Source: Candidatus Hydrogenedentota bacterium (GTDB lineage: Bacteria; Hydrogenedentota; Hydrogenedentia; Hydrogenedentales; CAITNO01). From it: DNA of 7,446 bases. A program made the position numbers and the translations under genes. The stretch spans positions 1 to 7,446 of the forward strand of contig SLFT01000279.1 in NCBI GenBank assembly GCA_007124105.1, in the 5' to 3' direction. Positions within the stretch are counted from its first letter, which is position 1, and each line of letters begins with the position of its first letter. The notes beneath the pieces were generated by a model. The model was not told the origin of the DNA, made no database searches, and worked only from the letters and a program-made list of their open reading frames with translations. This document shows, one piece after another, positions 1 to 6,247 of this stretch.

Positions 1-497
1 CCGAAGAACAGGTGGACCAACTGTATGAACGGTTTATTGTGCTGGCGGACCGAAAGAAAGAGGTGTATTCCGATGACCTGCGCATGTTGATTGTCGGACT
101 GCACAATGAGAAATTCGAGACCTATCATCTCGAGGATTTGCGTACCTTCGGTGAAGATCCCACCGTGGCGCTTGTTAAATTGAAGTGCGGCGATACTACG
201 CAAACAGAAACCGCCACGGGCGACGGCCCTGTGCATGCGTCCTGCGTTGCCATTGAAAAAATCGTAGGCCACACAGGCAGACTCGAGGAATTCGAGGTGC
301 GGGCGACCACGCCGGGTAAAGACGCGCTTGGCGAGGCGCATGTGACGGTACGCTTTGACGACAGGGCGTATCGCGGCTCCGGCGCAAGCACGGACATTAT
401 CGAATCGGCCATTCACGCCTATCTCAACGCCGTCAATAAACATGTGGCCTATCTGGAAAGTAAAAAGCTAAGCGAAGCGGCCCAGACAAGCAAGTAA
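1..497 (+). CDS. leuA: 2-isopropylmalate synthase, C-terminal fragment (5' end outside window)
   Basis: LeuA condenses acetyl-CoA with 2-oxoisovalerate to form 2-isopropylmalate, the first committed step of leucine synthesis in the cytoplasm. Only the end of the protein is visible, about 164 residues. It covers the tail of the linker after the TIM barrel (motif ADRKKEV) and the C-terminal regulatory domain, which binds leucine in the family. The family signatures ATGDGPV (near 210-232), GKDALGEA (near 316-339) and STDIIES (387-407) are all present, followed by the usual AYLNAVNK. The frame is open back to base 3 without a stop, so the GTG at 12 is internal and the true start lies upstream. 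The related citramalate synthases share this domain, but the motif wording fits LeuA best. The stop is TAA at 495-497. There is no clear terminator hairpin with a T-run after it, and the next gene begins more than 240 bases downstream, so co-transcription with hydE is not evident. Confidence 0.93.
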   Translation, partial: EEQVDQLYERFIVLADRKKEVYSDDLRMLIVGLHNEKFETYHLEDLRTFGEDPTVALVKLKCGDTTQTETATGDGPVHASCVAIEKIVGHTGRLEEFEVRATTPGKDALGEAHVTVRFDDRAYRGSGASTDIIESAIHAYLNAVNKHVAYLESKKLSEAAQTSK

Positions 498-545
498 CGA
501 TTACGGCCGCGACCGGACCCCGAGATAATTGCTCTGAAATTCATC

Positions 546-554
546 TGTTATGAT
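546..554 (+). promoter_or_regulatory. Candidate extended -10 promoter for hydE
   Basis: The bases TGT-TATGAT (546-554) match the extended -10 pattern TGnTATAAT at all but one position. There is no good -35 at 17 bases (TAATTG at 526-531 is weak), which is tolerated by extended -10 promoters. Transcription would start near 561 and give hydE a leader of about 200 bases. This comes from motif reading only. Confidence 0.3.
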
Positions 555-555
555 A

Positions 556-702
556 CAGGCTGAAAGCCTGATGAACGACTGCCCGGCAAAGATGTGCTGC
601 GATGTCTGGCAGTCAACTGCTAGTGCGGAATATCCGGCGATGCGCTTATGTTTCTTGGCTACATATTCCCGATGGCAGTGCGGCGAAATCAACCACAAGG
701 AG
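556..702 (+). other. Inverted-repeat-rich leader upstream of hydE
   Basis: This non-coding stretch between leuA and hydE is rich in perfect inverted repeats. CAGGCT/AGCCTG (556-561 with 565-570) has a 3-base loop. GACTGCC/GGCAGTC (577-583 with 608-614) has a 24-base interior. GCAGT/ACTGC (609-613 with 616-620) competes with that second stem. GGAATAT/ATATTCC (627-633 with 663-669) spans a 29-base loop. TGGCAGT occurs twice (607-613 and 673-679), so the arm ACTGCC at 578-583 has two possible partners. An AAGGAG lies at 697-702. I see no T-run after any stem, no tRNA and no riboswitch class that I recognise. The stretch could be a structured regulatory leader, a small RNA, or decayed repeat sequence. 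Confidence 0.35.
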
Positions 703-759
703 TTGTAAGTCTTGCGCGCCTTTATGCAATAGACTGTACGTGTGAGCGGAAAGAGAACC

Positions 760-1821
760 ATGCATACTATGTTAAATAATTTGTCCCTCGCTGAAACCGA
801 GCGTTGGTTGCGCGAGCCCGATGAGAAGCCGCTCGAGGAGTTGTGGGCCGCCGCCGACGCAGCGCGTCGCGACACCGTGGGCGACGCGGTACATTTGCGT
901 GGACTTATCGAGATATCAAATTGCTGCACGAGAAATTGCGCTTATTGCGGACTGCGTGTCGAAAATAAAACGCTGAAGCGGTACCGCATGGAAAAGGATG
1001 AAATTGTTGCGTGCGCACACCAGGCAAAACAGTTTGGCTATGGGACGACCGTATTGCAGGCGGGCGAAGATGTCGGCATAAGCCGTGAATGGATGGCCGA
1101 CCTGATTCGCGCCATTAAAAGCGAGACGGGGCTTGCCGTTACGCTTAGTCTCGGCGAGCGTGACGAGGCGGACTTGGCCGCATGGCGCGAGGCGGGCGCC
1201 GATCGTTATCTGCTTCGTTTCGAGACTTCAGACCCCGAACTGTACGCGCGTATTCACCCGCCGGCACAAGGAAAGACCGTCAGCGACCGACCCGCCATAT
1301 TGCGTCAATTGAAGGCGTTGGGCTATGAGGCCGGCAGCGGCGTCATGATTGGCATTCCCGGGCAGACCTACGCCTCGCTCGCCCGGGATATTGCCCTATT
1401 CCGTGAACTTGACCTGGACATGATTGGCGTCGGCCCCTTCATTGCCCATCCGGGTACGCCCCTGGGCAGCCAGAGTCTGCCGTCCGCCCCCGAAGGCGAG
1501 CAAGTTCCCAATACGGAGTTGATGACCTACAAAGTTGTGGCGCTCACCCGTTTGGCTTGTCCCGAGGCCAACATCCCGAGCACTACCGCGTTGGCAACGC
1601 TGAACCTCGCCAACGGCCGTGAACTTGGCCTGTTGCGCGGCGCCAATATTCTTATGCCGAATCTCACCCCCGTTGACTATCGCGCGCTCTACGAAATCTA
1701 TCCCGCCAAAGCGTGTATCCAGGAAACCGCCCGCGATTGTAACACCTGTATAACGGCCCGAATACGCAGTATAAACCGGACTCCGGGCGTAGGCCACGGC
1801 GGTCGCAAGCGCAGTGCGTAG
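760..1821 (+). CDS. hydE: [FeFe]-hydrogenase H-cluster radical SAM maturase HydE
   Basis: HydE is the cytoplasmic radical-SAM enzyme that, with HydG and HydF, builds the diiron part of the [FeFe]-hydrogenase H-cluster; it acts on the iron-cysteine-CO-cyanide complex made by HydG. From the ATG at 760 the protein has 353 residues, a normal length. The radical-SAM motif CTRNCAYC gives C56, C60 and C63 for the [4Fe-4S] cluster. It is followed by KRYRM, LQAGED, LSLGE, DRYLLR, GIPGQT, GPFIAHPGTPL, the NIPSTTALATLN segment and GANILMPNLTP, all HydE hallmarks. The C-terminus carries C319-x7-C327-x2-C330, the spacing of the accessory second cluster in Thermotoga HydE, and ends in GGRKR as that protein does. 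GTG at 742 (359 residues) is an alternative start, but has no Shine-Dalgarno; ATG 760 has GGAAAGAG at 748-755. No hydF, hydG or hydrogenase gene is visible alongside. PylB is the nearest alternative and fits less well. Confidence 0.95.
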   Translation: MHTMLNNLSLAETERWLREPDEKPLEELWAAADAARRDTVGDAVHLRGLIEISNCCTRNCAYCGLRVENKTLKRYRMEKDEIVACAHQAKQFGYGTTVLQAGEDVGISREWMADLIRAIKSETGLAVTLSLGERDEADLAAWREAGADRYLLRFETSDPELYARIHPPAQGKTVSDRPAILRQLKALGYEAGSGVMIGIPGQTYASLARDIALFRELDLDMIGVGPFIAHPGTPLGSQSLPSAPEGEQVPNTELMTYKVVALTRLACPEANIPSTTALATLNLANGRELGLLRGANILMPNLTPVDYRALYEIYPAKACIQETARDCNTCITARIRSINRTPGVGHGGRKRSA

Positions 1822-1856
1822 GCGTTAAACCTGGTCTGGGCGCGTTCTTCGCCGGC

Positions 1857-3542
1857 TCACGATGGGAGTCGAGGATACAGGCGGGTTAAGGTGTCTGCGA
1901 TGATTGACGCCTTGGCTTCGATGCCCGGGTTGCGCAGATGACAAATATCCCCGAACAGTTCCGCGCCGCCACGAAGCTGTTCCGCAACAGGAATATAAAG
2001 GAGGCCAACATCCTCGCACAGTTCGCGCAGCGCGTTGTTATAGGCGTCGAGGGCGCGTAGATAGGAATGGAAGCCAACATAGCGTCCGCCCCATTCCGTG
2101 CGTGTGCAATACTCGTAATAGTCGTGTTCGGCGGCGGACAGGCTTGTGACGTCGGGCGCGGCGAAGCTTGCAACGGCCACGTCTACGCCCCGTGTCTGGG
2201 CGTATTCCACTAGAAAGCGGAGGTCGGCCATTTTGTTTTGCTTGATAAGCGTGGTCATTTCCGCGATGTCTGGCAACAAAAACCTGTTGAAGTATCGGTT
2301 CATAAAACGCGATTGACGAAATCGCTGTTGCCAGGACGATGCATTGTTTACCCATATTGGGAACAGATCGTGGCAAATGTCGTTTACCCCGTTGTACAGA
2401 ATAATCATATCCGGGTCGAGGGCCAGGTAGTCGGCAATTCTCATGCGGTGTTTTAAGGAATTCATGCCTGAAATGCCACAGTTGATCACCTCAAAACGCA
2501 CCGTGTCGAAATGCCTGTTCAGCGTTGCTTCAAGTATAGCCGGATAGGTCAGCGCGTTGGTCGGTCCTTCCTCGGTTGTGGACGCGCCCACACAGAGGAT
2601 GCGGAATACGCCATCGCCTTTCGCAACCGGGAAATCATGGTCCCGGAACCCGTGGTTGTTGCTGTAGAAATCTTCGGCCAGACCCAGCACGTTAATGTGG
2701 TCCTTGCGGCGTACATGTTTCTGGTATACAAAAAAAGGCACATCCCACAGGTCGTTTGCATGGGCTAGGGCGGCCATGTCGGGGTCGCGGTAAAGTATCC
2801 AGGCGTCATTGAGGCGGCGAGACACATCTTCTGGAGGGCGTTGGTGTATCGTTTCGCCGAGGGGAGCAACAACCGGTGTATTACTGAAGTCCGGTATCGG
2901 TTCGGTTACGATGCAATACTGGAAATCGTGCGGAACGGCGCGCGTTTCTCCGTTTAATGGCGGAACGAACGTGATCGGGGACTGCTGGGGAACGGCGCTC
3001 GTATCGCGTGGGGCCCGTTGCAGCCAGTGCATCAGCCAAGCGGCCTCAGTTTCCGGCACTATCGTTCCAAGCGCGGCTTCATCTGAAAACTCCTGTACAG
3101 GAAACATTCGCGTTGCCATGCCGTCATGGCCCACGCGTAGGATGCGCAGGCCATACACATTGGCGAATACCTGGCGACCCCAGTCGTCCAGACTGCGAAA
3201 CAGCCCAAGCCGGTTTTGCATTTCCCAGCGGGGACTTATTGGCGGCAACGGGTCAGGCGATTTTCCCGCGCCCAGATAATGCCCACGCAATTCCTCGTCT
3301 CGCAGCCATTGCGAAAAAGTATTGGAGTGTTCATCGGCAATGGGCCATTGCTCGCCTTGTGTGCGGGACAGGACGAAGGGGTTGCGTGTTTCCACAGCGT
3401 GATAATGCCAGCGCGTCCACAGCTCCAGACCCACGAAAATCACCAACAGCCATAACACGAACGAGCCCAGGTAAAACAGATATTTCCAGTAGGTGCGCAT
3501 GAATGCTTTCGTTGTTTGTTTCGTTGCGGTTATGAATGACAC
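1857..3542 (-). CDS. Membrane-anchored SGNH/GDSL-family hydrolase (esterase or acyltransferase-like)
   Basis: The protein has 561 residues from a GTG at 3542. An ATG at residue 15 (base 3500) is an equally possible start, because neither has a strong ribosome site. A basic N-terminus precedes one hydrophobic helix (about residues 20-41) without a cleavage site, so the protein is probably anchored in the inner membrane with the bulk outside the cytoplasm. Residues 45-290 form a region I do not recognise. The SGNH fold starts near SNNHGFRDHDF (294-304). Block I is GAST with nucleophile S321, the block II glycine lies in GISGMNS (356-362), block III is GVND (385-388), and block V is DICH (D532, H535). 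All catalytic and oxyanion positions are therefore filled. Block I has Ala where classical GDSL enzymes have Asp, a common variant. Such enzymes remove or transfer acyl groups on polysaccharides or lipids; the substrate here is unknown. It converges on hydE with a 35-bp gap and appears monocistronic. Confidence 0.85.
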   Translation of the reverse strand: MSFITATKQTTKAFMRTYWKYLFYLGSFVLWLLVIFVGLELWTRWHYHAVETRNPFVLSRTQGEQWPIADEHSNTFSQWLRDEELRGHYLGAGKSPDPLPPISPRWEMQNRLGLFRSLDDWGRQVFANVYGLRILRVGHDGMATRMFPVQEFSDEAALGTIVPETEAAWLMHWLQRAPRDTSAVPQQSPITFVPPLNGETRAVPHDFQYCIVTEPIPDFSNTPVVAPLGETIHQRPPEDVSRRLNDAWILYRDPDMAALAHANDLWDVPFFVYQKHVRRKDHINVLGLAEDFYSNNHGFRDHDFPVAKGDGVFRILCVGASTTEEGPTNALTYPAILEATLNRHFDTVRFEVINCGISGMNSLKHRMRIADYLALDPDMIILYNGVNDICHDLFPIWVNNASSWQQRFRQSRFMNRYFNRFLLPDIAEMTTLIKQNKMADLRFLVEYAQTRGVDVAVASFAAPDVTSLSAAEHDYYEYCTRTEWGGRYVGFHSYLRALDAYNNALRELCEDVGLLYIPVAEQLRGGAELFGDICHLRNPGIEAKASIIADTLTRLYPRLPS

Positions 3543-3580
3543 AGTCGTCTCGTGCGTCTGGTTAATTAGGACGCGAATCT

Positions 3581-3610
3581 ACAATACACAAAAAACGGTG
3601 ACCTGAACAA
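3581..3610 (-). promoter_or_regulatory. Weak candidate promoter for the SGNH gene
   Basis: On the minus strand, TTGTTC (3610-3605) and TATTGT (3586-3581) are separated by 18 bases and resemble a sigma-70 -35/-10 pair with three and four matches to consensus. A start near 3574 would lie about 30 bases before the GTG at 3542. The match is weak and other placements are possible. Confidence 0.2.
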
Positions 3611-3708
3611 TGTTTCCATGAGAGCAGTACTTCTGCTAAATGGTGCGACACAGGGTTTTATAATAGGCTGGACTTCGTATCATCGCGAGAGGAAGAGTTG
3701 AACATCGT

Positions 3709-3736
3709 CGTCATTCCCGCGAAAGCGGGAACGACG
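3709..3736. repeat. REP-like hairpin repeat (TTCCCGC-GAAA-GCGGGAA)
   Basis: A perfect 7-bp stem TTCCCGC/GCGGGAA (3714-3720 with 3725-3731) encloses a GAAA tetraloop. After one A/C mismatch it is extended by CGTC/GACG (3709-3712 with 3733-3736). The core closely resembles the dispersed CGTCATTCCCGCGAAAGC-type palindromes found in many copies in unrelated bacterial genomes. It lies between two divergent genes with no T-run, so it is unlikely to be a terminator. It is better read as one copy of a scattered repeat family; its copy number cannot be seen from this window. Confidence 0.6.
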
Positions 3737-3807
3737 GTGAGAAGCCGCTCATAATGAATAGAGGCGTTGCCCACATCAGAGTGAAATGTTACTCACGAGG
3801 TTGATTG

Positions 3808-3849
3808 GTTGTCGGTGAGACCGGCGGGGAACGAGGCCCGCCGGACAAC
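3808..3849. repeat. GC-rich palindrome with nested outer arms
   Basis: A perfect 8-bp inverted repeat CCGGCGGG/CCCGCCGG (3821-3828 with 3837-3844) encloses the loop GAACGAGG. Outside it, GTTGT (3808-3812) can pair with ACAAC (3845-3849), leaving an 8-base bulge on the left side only. As RNA this would be a very stable bulged hairpin about 170 bases before the coiled-coil gene; as DNA it could be a protein-binding palindrome. It belongs to no family I recognise. There is no T-run after it. Confidence 0.45.
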
Positions 3850-3972
3850 TGCCGCCCTGGCTGTAACCGGCCCGCGCCCTTATGCTTTCTCAAAAAACGG
3901 TTGCATTTCGCCGCTGTTTATGTCATTATATTGTGGTAGGGAGCCGAATAACGGCGTTGAGCATACTATATA

Positions 3973-4001
3973 TTGTTTGTTGCATCTCGTTGTGTTAAAA
4001 T
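3973..4001 (+). promoter_or_regulatory. Candidate sigma-70 promoter for the coiled-coil/ftsA-like operon
   Basis: TTGTTT (3973-3978) and TAAAAT (3996-4001) are separated by exactly 17 bases; the -10 matches consensus at five of six positions, the -35 at three. Transcription would start near 4008, giving a very short leader that begins almost at the ribosome site. The surrounding AT-rich sequence supports the placement, though other TATA-like hexamers lie nearby. Confidence 0.4.
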
Positions 4002-4008
4002 AAAGTTT

Positions 4009-4014
4009 AGAGGT
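4009..4014 (+). promoter_or_regulatory. Ribosome binding site deciding the start at 4022
   Basis: AGAGGT lies 7 bases before the ATG at 4022, a standard Shine-Dalgarno spacing. It fixes this ATG as the start over downstream in-frame methionines such as residue 18. Confidence 0.6.
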
Positions 4015-4021
4015 TAATCTG

Positions 4022-6208
4022 ATGCTATTCCTGAAGAAACGAGGGCTGTCGGCGTCGGGCCGCGCAGCCGTGATGCAAGCGCAACCGTCAGCGGCGGCCG
4101 AGACGTATGAGGCGGTCGTAGAAACGCTGCAACCGGAGGAAGATGACGTGGCTATTCCCCAGGACGACATCTCACAGATTTCGGGCGATCCCATTCAGCA
4201 ATTATTCACGACACTTGGAAAATTTCACCGTCACCTGAACAAGGCGCAAAATGCGCCGGACAACGGCGAATGGTGCGATGAATGTATGAACGAGTTGATG
4301 ACCGGACTCGATATATCCATCGCGTGCGAATGGACGCCGGTGAAGGATGCGCTGATTGACGCCGCGCGTATTCTGCACAGTTACGAAGAAGTAGGCAAGG
4401 CGGGTTTGTGTGTGCCGTTCCTGCGGGACAGTTACGAATTGCTTTCGCTGATGGTGGGTGATTTGATAGTGGATACGGTGCGTACCGGCGTCAAGAAGAA
4501 ATGGCGCGATCATTACATGCGCGCCGTTGAAGAACTTGAATCGCATGATATCCCCCTGGTAGAAGACGAAGAACGCGAAGTGACGTTGGAGCATAATAGC
4601 GCCGCAAGCGCAACAGAGACTGCGACGCGTCCTGATTTACGTGACGAGCGGCAAAAACGGGATGCTGCGTCCGCGCCGGCTCATGATGCCGCGCGCGAAA
4701 AGGAAAACCAGCAAGAAGCGCCTGATGTACCGGAGGACAATGCCTCACAAGAAAACGAAACAGTAACGGAAACGGATAAGGCGGCTGATGACGCTGTTAT
4801 GCCCGAGACGCCAGAAAATACGGCGCAGCATCTCGCCGCTGAACTGGACGACATGAATTTTGATTTGCCGGCCCTGTCTGAAAGCGCCAGAGAAGACAGC
4901 GCCAAAAATAAACAGGATACTCCGGACGACGACACCCCTTTCCCACCGGCTTCGGGGGAAGAGGAGACGCCTTTCGATGGGTCGCTTTTCGATGAAAAAG
5001 GCGATGTTGGCGCACGTGAGACGGAAGACTTGCTGCCGTTTGATCCGGGCAACGGGAGCAAAGACAATGATGTGCAGGACGTCCCGGTCGAGGATAAGCA
5101 GTCAAACGCCGCTTCCGTGAAGGCGCAGGAAGACCGCGCTTCGGCATCGGAATGCAAAGAAGAACCGGGAGACGAAATATTAGCGTCTGTGGCTGCAACG
5201 CCGCCGGAACGTGTGTCGGACCAACCGGAAAAAACGAATGGGGGCGAAGATAGCCAGGCTGTCGTGACCCCCCCAGCTGACCGGGCGACAGAAGAAGAGC
5301 CACTGTTGAAGAGGGAGGAGGATGAGGCGACTGGCCCGGAGCAGACATCTCAGGAACAGGAGGGTGAGGCTGCTTCGCAGAAACAGGCGGATGACCAGAC
5401 GCAGAAGGCGTCCCCGGAACAAGCCTCTGGCCAGGCCAATGCGACAACGGATGCCGCCGCGCCGTCCAAAGAAGACGCGCCCGATGCGCCCGCCGACAGG
5501 TCTGCCGCGGACGAAGAGCGGGGCGCCTCGGAAACTGTCACGCCGGCAACGCTCTTACAGCGCGCGCTGGACGCCATCACGGTGGGCGATACGAGCAATA
5601 CCAAGGAAATAGCCCTTGAACTGGCTGTGGTCATGGCGCGCAGCGAATACGAGCAGGCCCGCGAGGAGCTGGGAAAGGCCGAGCGTACCTTGTTGGAAAA
5701 CGGTCGTGTTATTAAACAGACAGAGGCTAAAATTTCTGAAACGGAAGGCGATCTTTCGCGAACCGAAGAATTGCTGGCGGCCCGAGACGGCGAGCGCGGC
5801 GCCTGTCGCGAACAGATTGGCGTAATAGACGATGAGTTGAATGGCATGTCTGCCGAACTGGCCGACATTGACGCGCAGATTGCGGCCCTGCAGCAGAGGC
5901 GTCGCGAGCAAGTGAACCGTATCGAAAACAAGCAGGCGGAACGGGAAGAAGCCATTGACAGCGAAAGCCGCGCACAAACGGAAATGGAAGCGTTGTCGCA
6001 GGAGACGGACAACATACGGGAGCGTCTCACCGAGGCGCAGGAGGAAGTGCGCCGGCACAATGCGGAGCGACGCGCTATCGAGTTAACGATTATTCAGGCG
6101 CGCGAAGAAATGGAGGCCCGTCGTTTGTCGCTGGCGGCTATCGAGCAAACGCGACGTCCGGATGCGACGTCGCCCAAAACGGAAACGGAAAGTGATTCGT
6201 TGCTATGA
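4022..6208 (+). CDS. Uncharacterised acidic linker/coiled-coil protein encoded upstream of the FtsA-like gene
   Basis: I do not recognise this 728-residue protein. It has no signal peptide or membrane helix and should be cytoplasmic. Three parts are visible. Residues 50-176 look like a compact, mostly helical domain containing all the tryptophans, with a C85-D-E-C88 pair plus C102 and C130. Residues 178-505 form a long, very acidic linker rich in E, D, A, S, Q, P and T, with no W or Y. Its only aromatics are five phenylalanines within 280-340, four of them in FD motifs (NFDLP, PFDGS, LFDEK, PFDPG). Residues 525-707 form a proline-free coiled coil rich in E, R, Q, L and A with heptad-like spacing, ending in a short polar tail. 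The gene starts at ATG 4022 with AGAGGT upstream and ends 39 bases before the ftsA-like start, so the two are probably co-transcribed. That suggests a cytoskeletal or division adaptor, which is inference from position and layout. The reading frame is certain; the function is not. Confidence 0.85.
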   Translation: MLFLKKRGLSASGRAAVMQAQPSAAAETYEAVVETLQPEEDDVAIPQDDISQISGDPIQQLFTTLGKFHRHLNKAQNAPDNGEWCDECMNELMTGLDISIACEWTPVKDALIDAARILHSYEEVGKAGLCVPFLRDSYELLSLMVGDLIVDTVRTGVKKKWRDHYMRAVEELESHDIPLVEDEEREVTLEHNSAASATETATRPDLRDERQKRDAASAPAHDAAREKENQQEAPDVPEDNASQENETVTETDKAADDAVMPETPENTAQHLAAELDDMNFDLPALSESAREDSAKNKQDTPDDDTPFPPASGEEETPFDGSLFDEKGDVGARETEDLLPFDPGNGSKDNDVQDVPVEDKQSNAASVKAQEDRASASECKEEPGDEILASVAATPPERVSDQPEKTNGGEDSQAVVTPPADRATEEEPLLKREEDEATGPEQTSQEQEGEAASQKQADDQTQKASPEQASGQANATTDAAAPSKEDAPDAPADRSAADEERGASETVTPATLLQRALDAITVGDTSNTKEIALELAVVMARSEYEQAREELGKAERTLLENGRVIKQTEAKISETEGDLSRTEELLAARDGERGACREQIGVIDDELNGMSAELADIDAQIAALQQRRREQVNRIENKQAEREEAIDSESRAQTEMEALSQETDNIRERLTEAQEEVRRHNAERRAIELTIIQAREEMEARRLSLAAIEQTRRPDATSPKTETESDSLL

Positions 6209-6233
6209 TGACAGGCATGTCGTGAATTGTAAA

Positions 6234-6240
6234 AGGAGGT
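6234..6240 (+). promoter_or_regulatory. Strong ribosome binding site for the ftsA-like gene
   Basis: AGGAGGT is a full match to the anti-Shine-Dalgarno core and lies 7 bases before GTG 6248. It decides in favour of the GTG start and indicates strong translation independent of the upstream gene. Confidence 0.8.
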
Positions 6241-6247
6241 CTGTGGC

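Larger units (their letters stand above)
3543..4021. other. Divergent intergenic region of 479 bp
   Basis: This gap separates the minus-strand SGNH gene from the plus-strand coiled-coil/ftsA-like operon, so it should hold the promoters of both. It contains a small hairpin AGCAG/CTGCT (3623-3627 with 3633-3637), a REP-like hairpin (3709-3736), a GC-rich palindrome (3808-3849), and a plausible promoter and ribosome site just before 4022. The octamer CGGTGAGA occurs twice (3735-3742 and 3813-3820), and CTCAC at 3792-3796 can pair with GTGAG at 3815-3819. The short open frames inside it lack ribosome sites and recognisable protein features, and I do not call them as genes. The last 120 bases are AT-richer than the rest, as expected for a promoter zone. 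Confidence 0.7.

Noticed and set aside
556..570. CAGGCT-GAA-AGCCTG hairpin as a leuA terminator
   Set aside because: It lies 59 bases after the stop and is followed by mixed sequence, not by a T-run.
501..929. A 142-codon open frame on the minus strand overlapping the hydE start
   Set aside because: It runs antisense into the well-supported hydE, has no recognisable motif and lacks a ribosome site.
1822..1856. Possible bidirectional terminator between the convergent genes
   Set aside because: Only a 4-bp stem GGCG/CGCC is present with no T-run on either side.
3659..3664. A perfect TATAAT on the plus strand
   Set aside because: There is no -35 at 16-18 bases, no TG extension and no gene within 350 bases downstream.
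3808..3875. Resemblance to parts of a cobalamin riboswitch (GGTGAGA-CCGG and CTGTAACCGG)
   Set aside because: The conserved order of elements is wrong and the B12-box core (GCCACTG) is absent; the similarity is probably due to GC-rich palindromes.
4681..6060. Long minus-strand open frames opposite the coiled-coil gene, rich in Ser, Cys, Ala and Arg
   Set aside because: Their composition is the mirror of E/D/A/R codons in the real gene; they show no domain or start signal.
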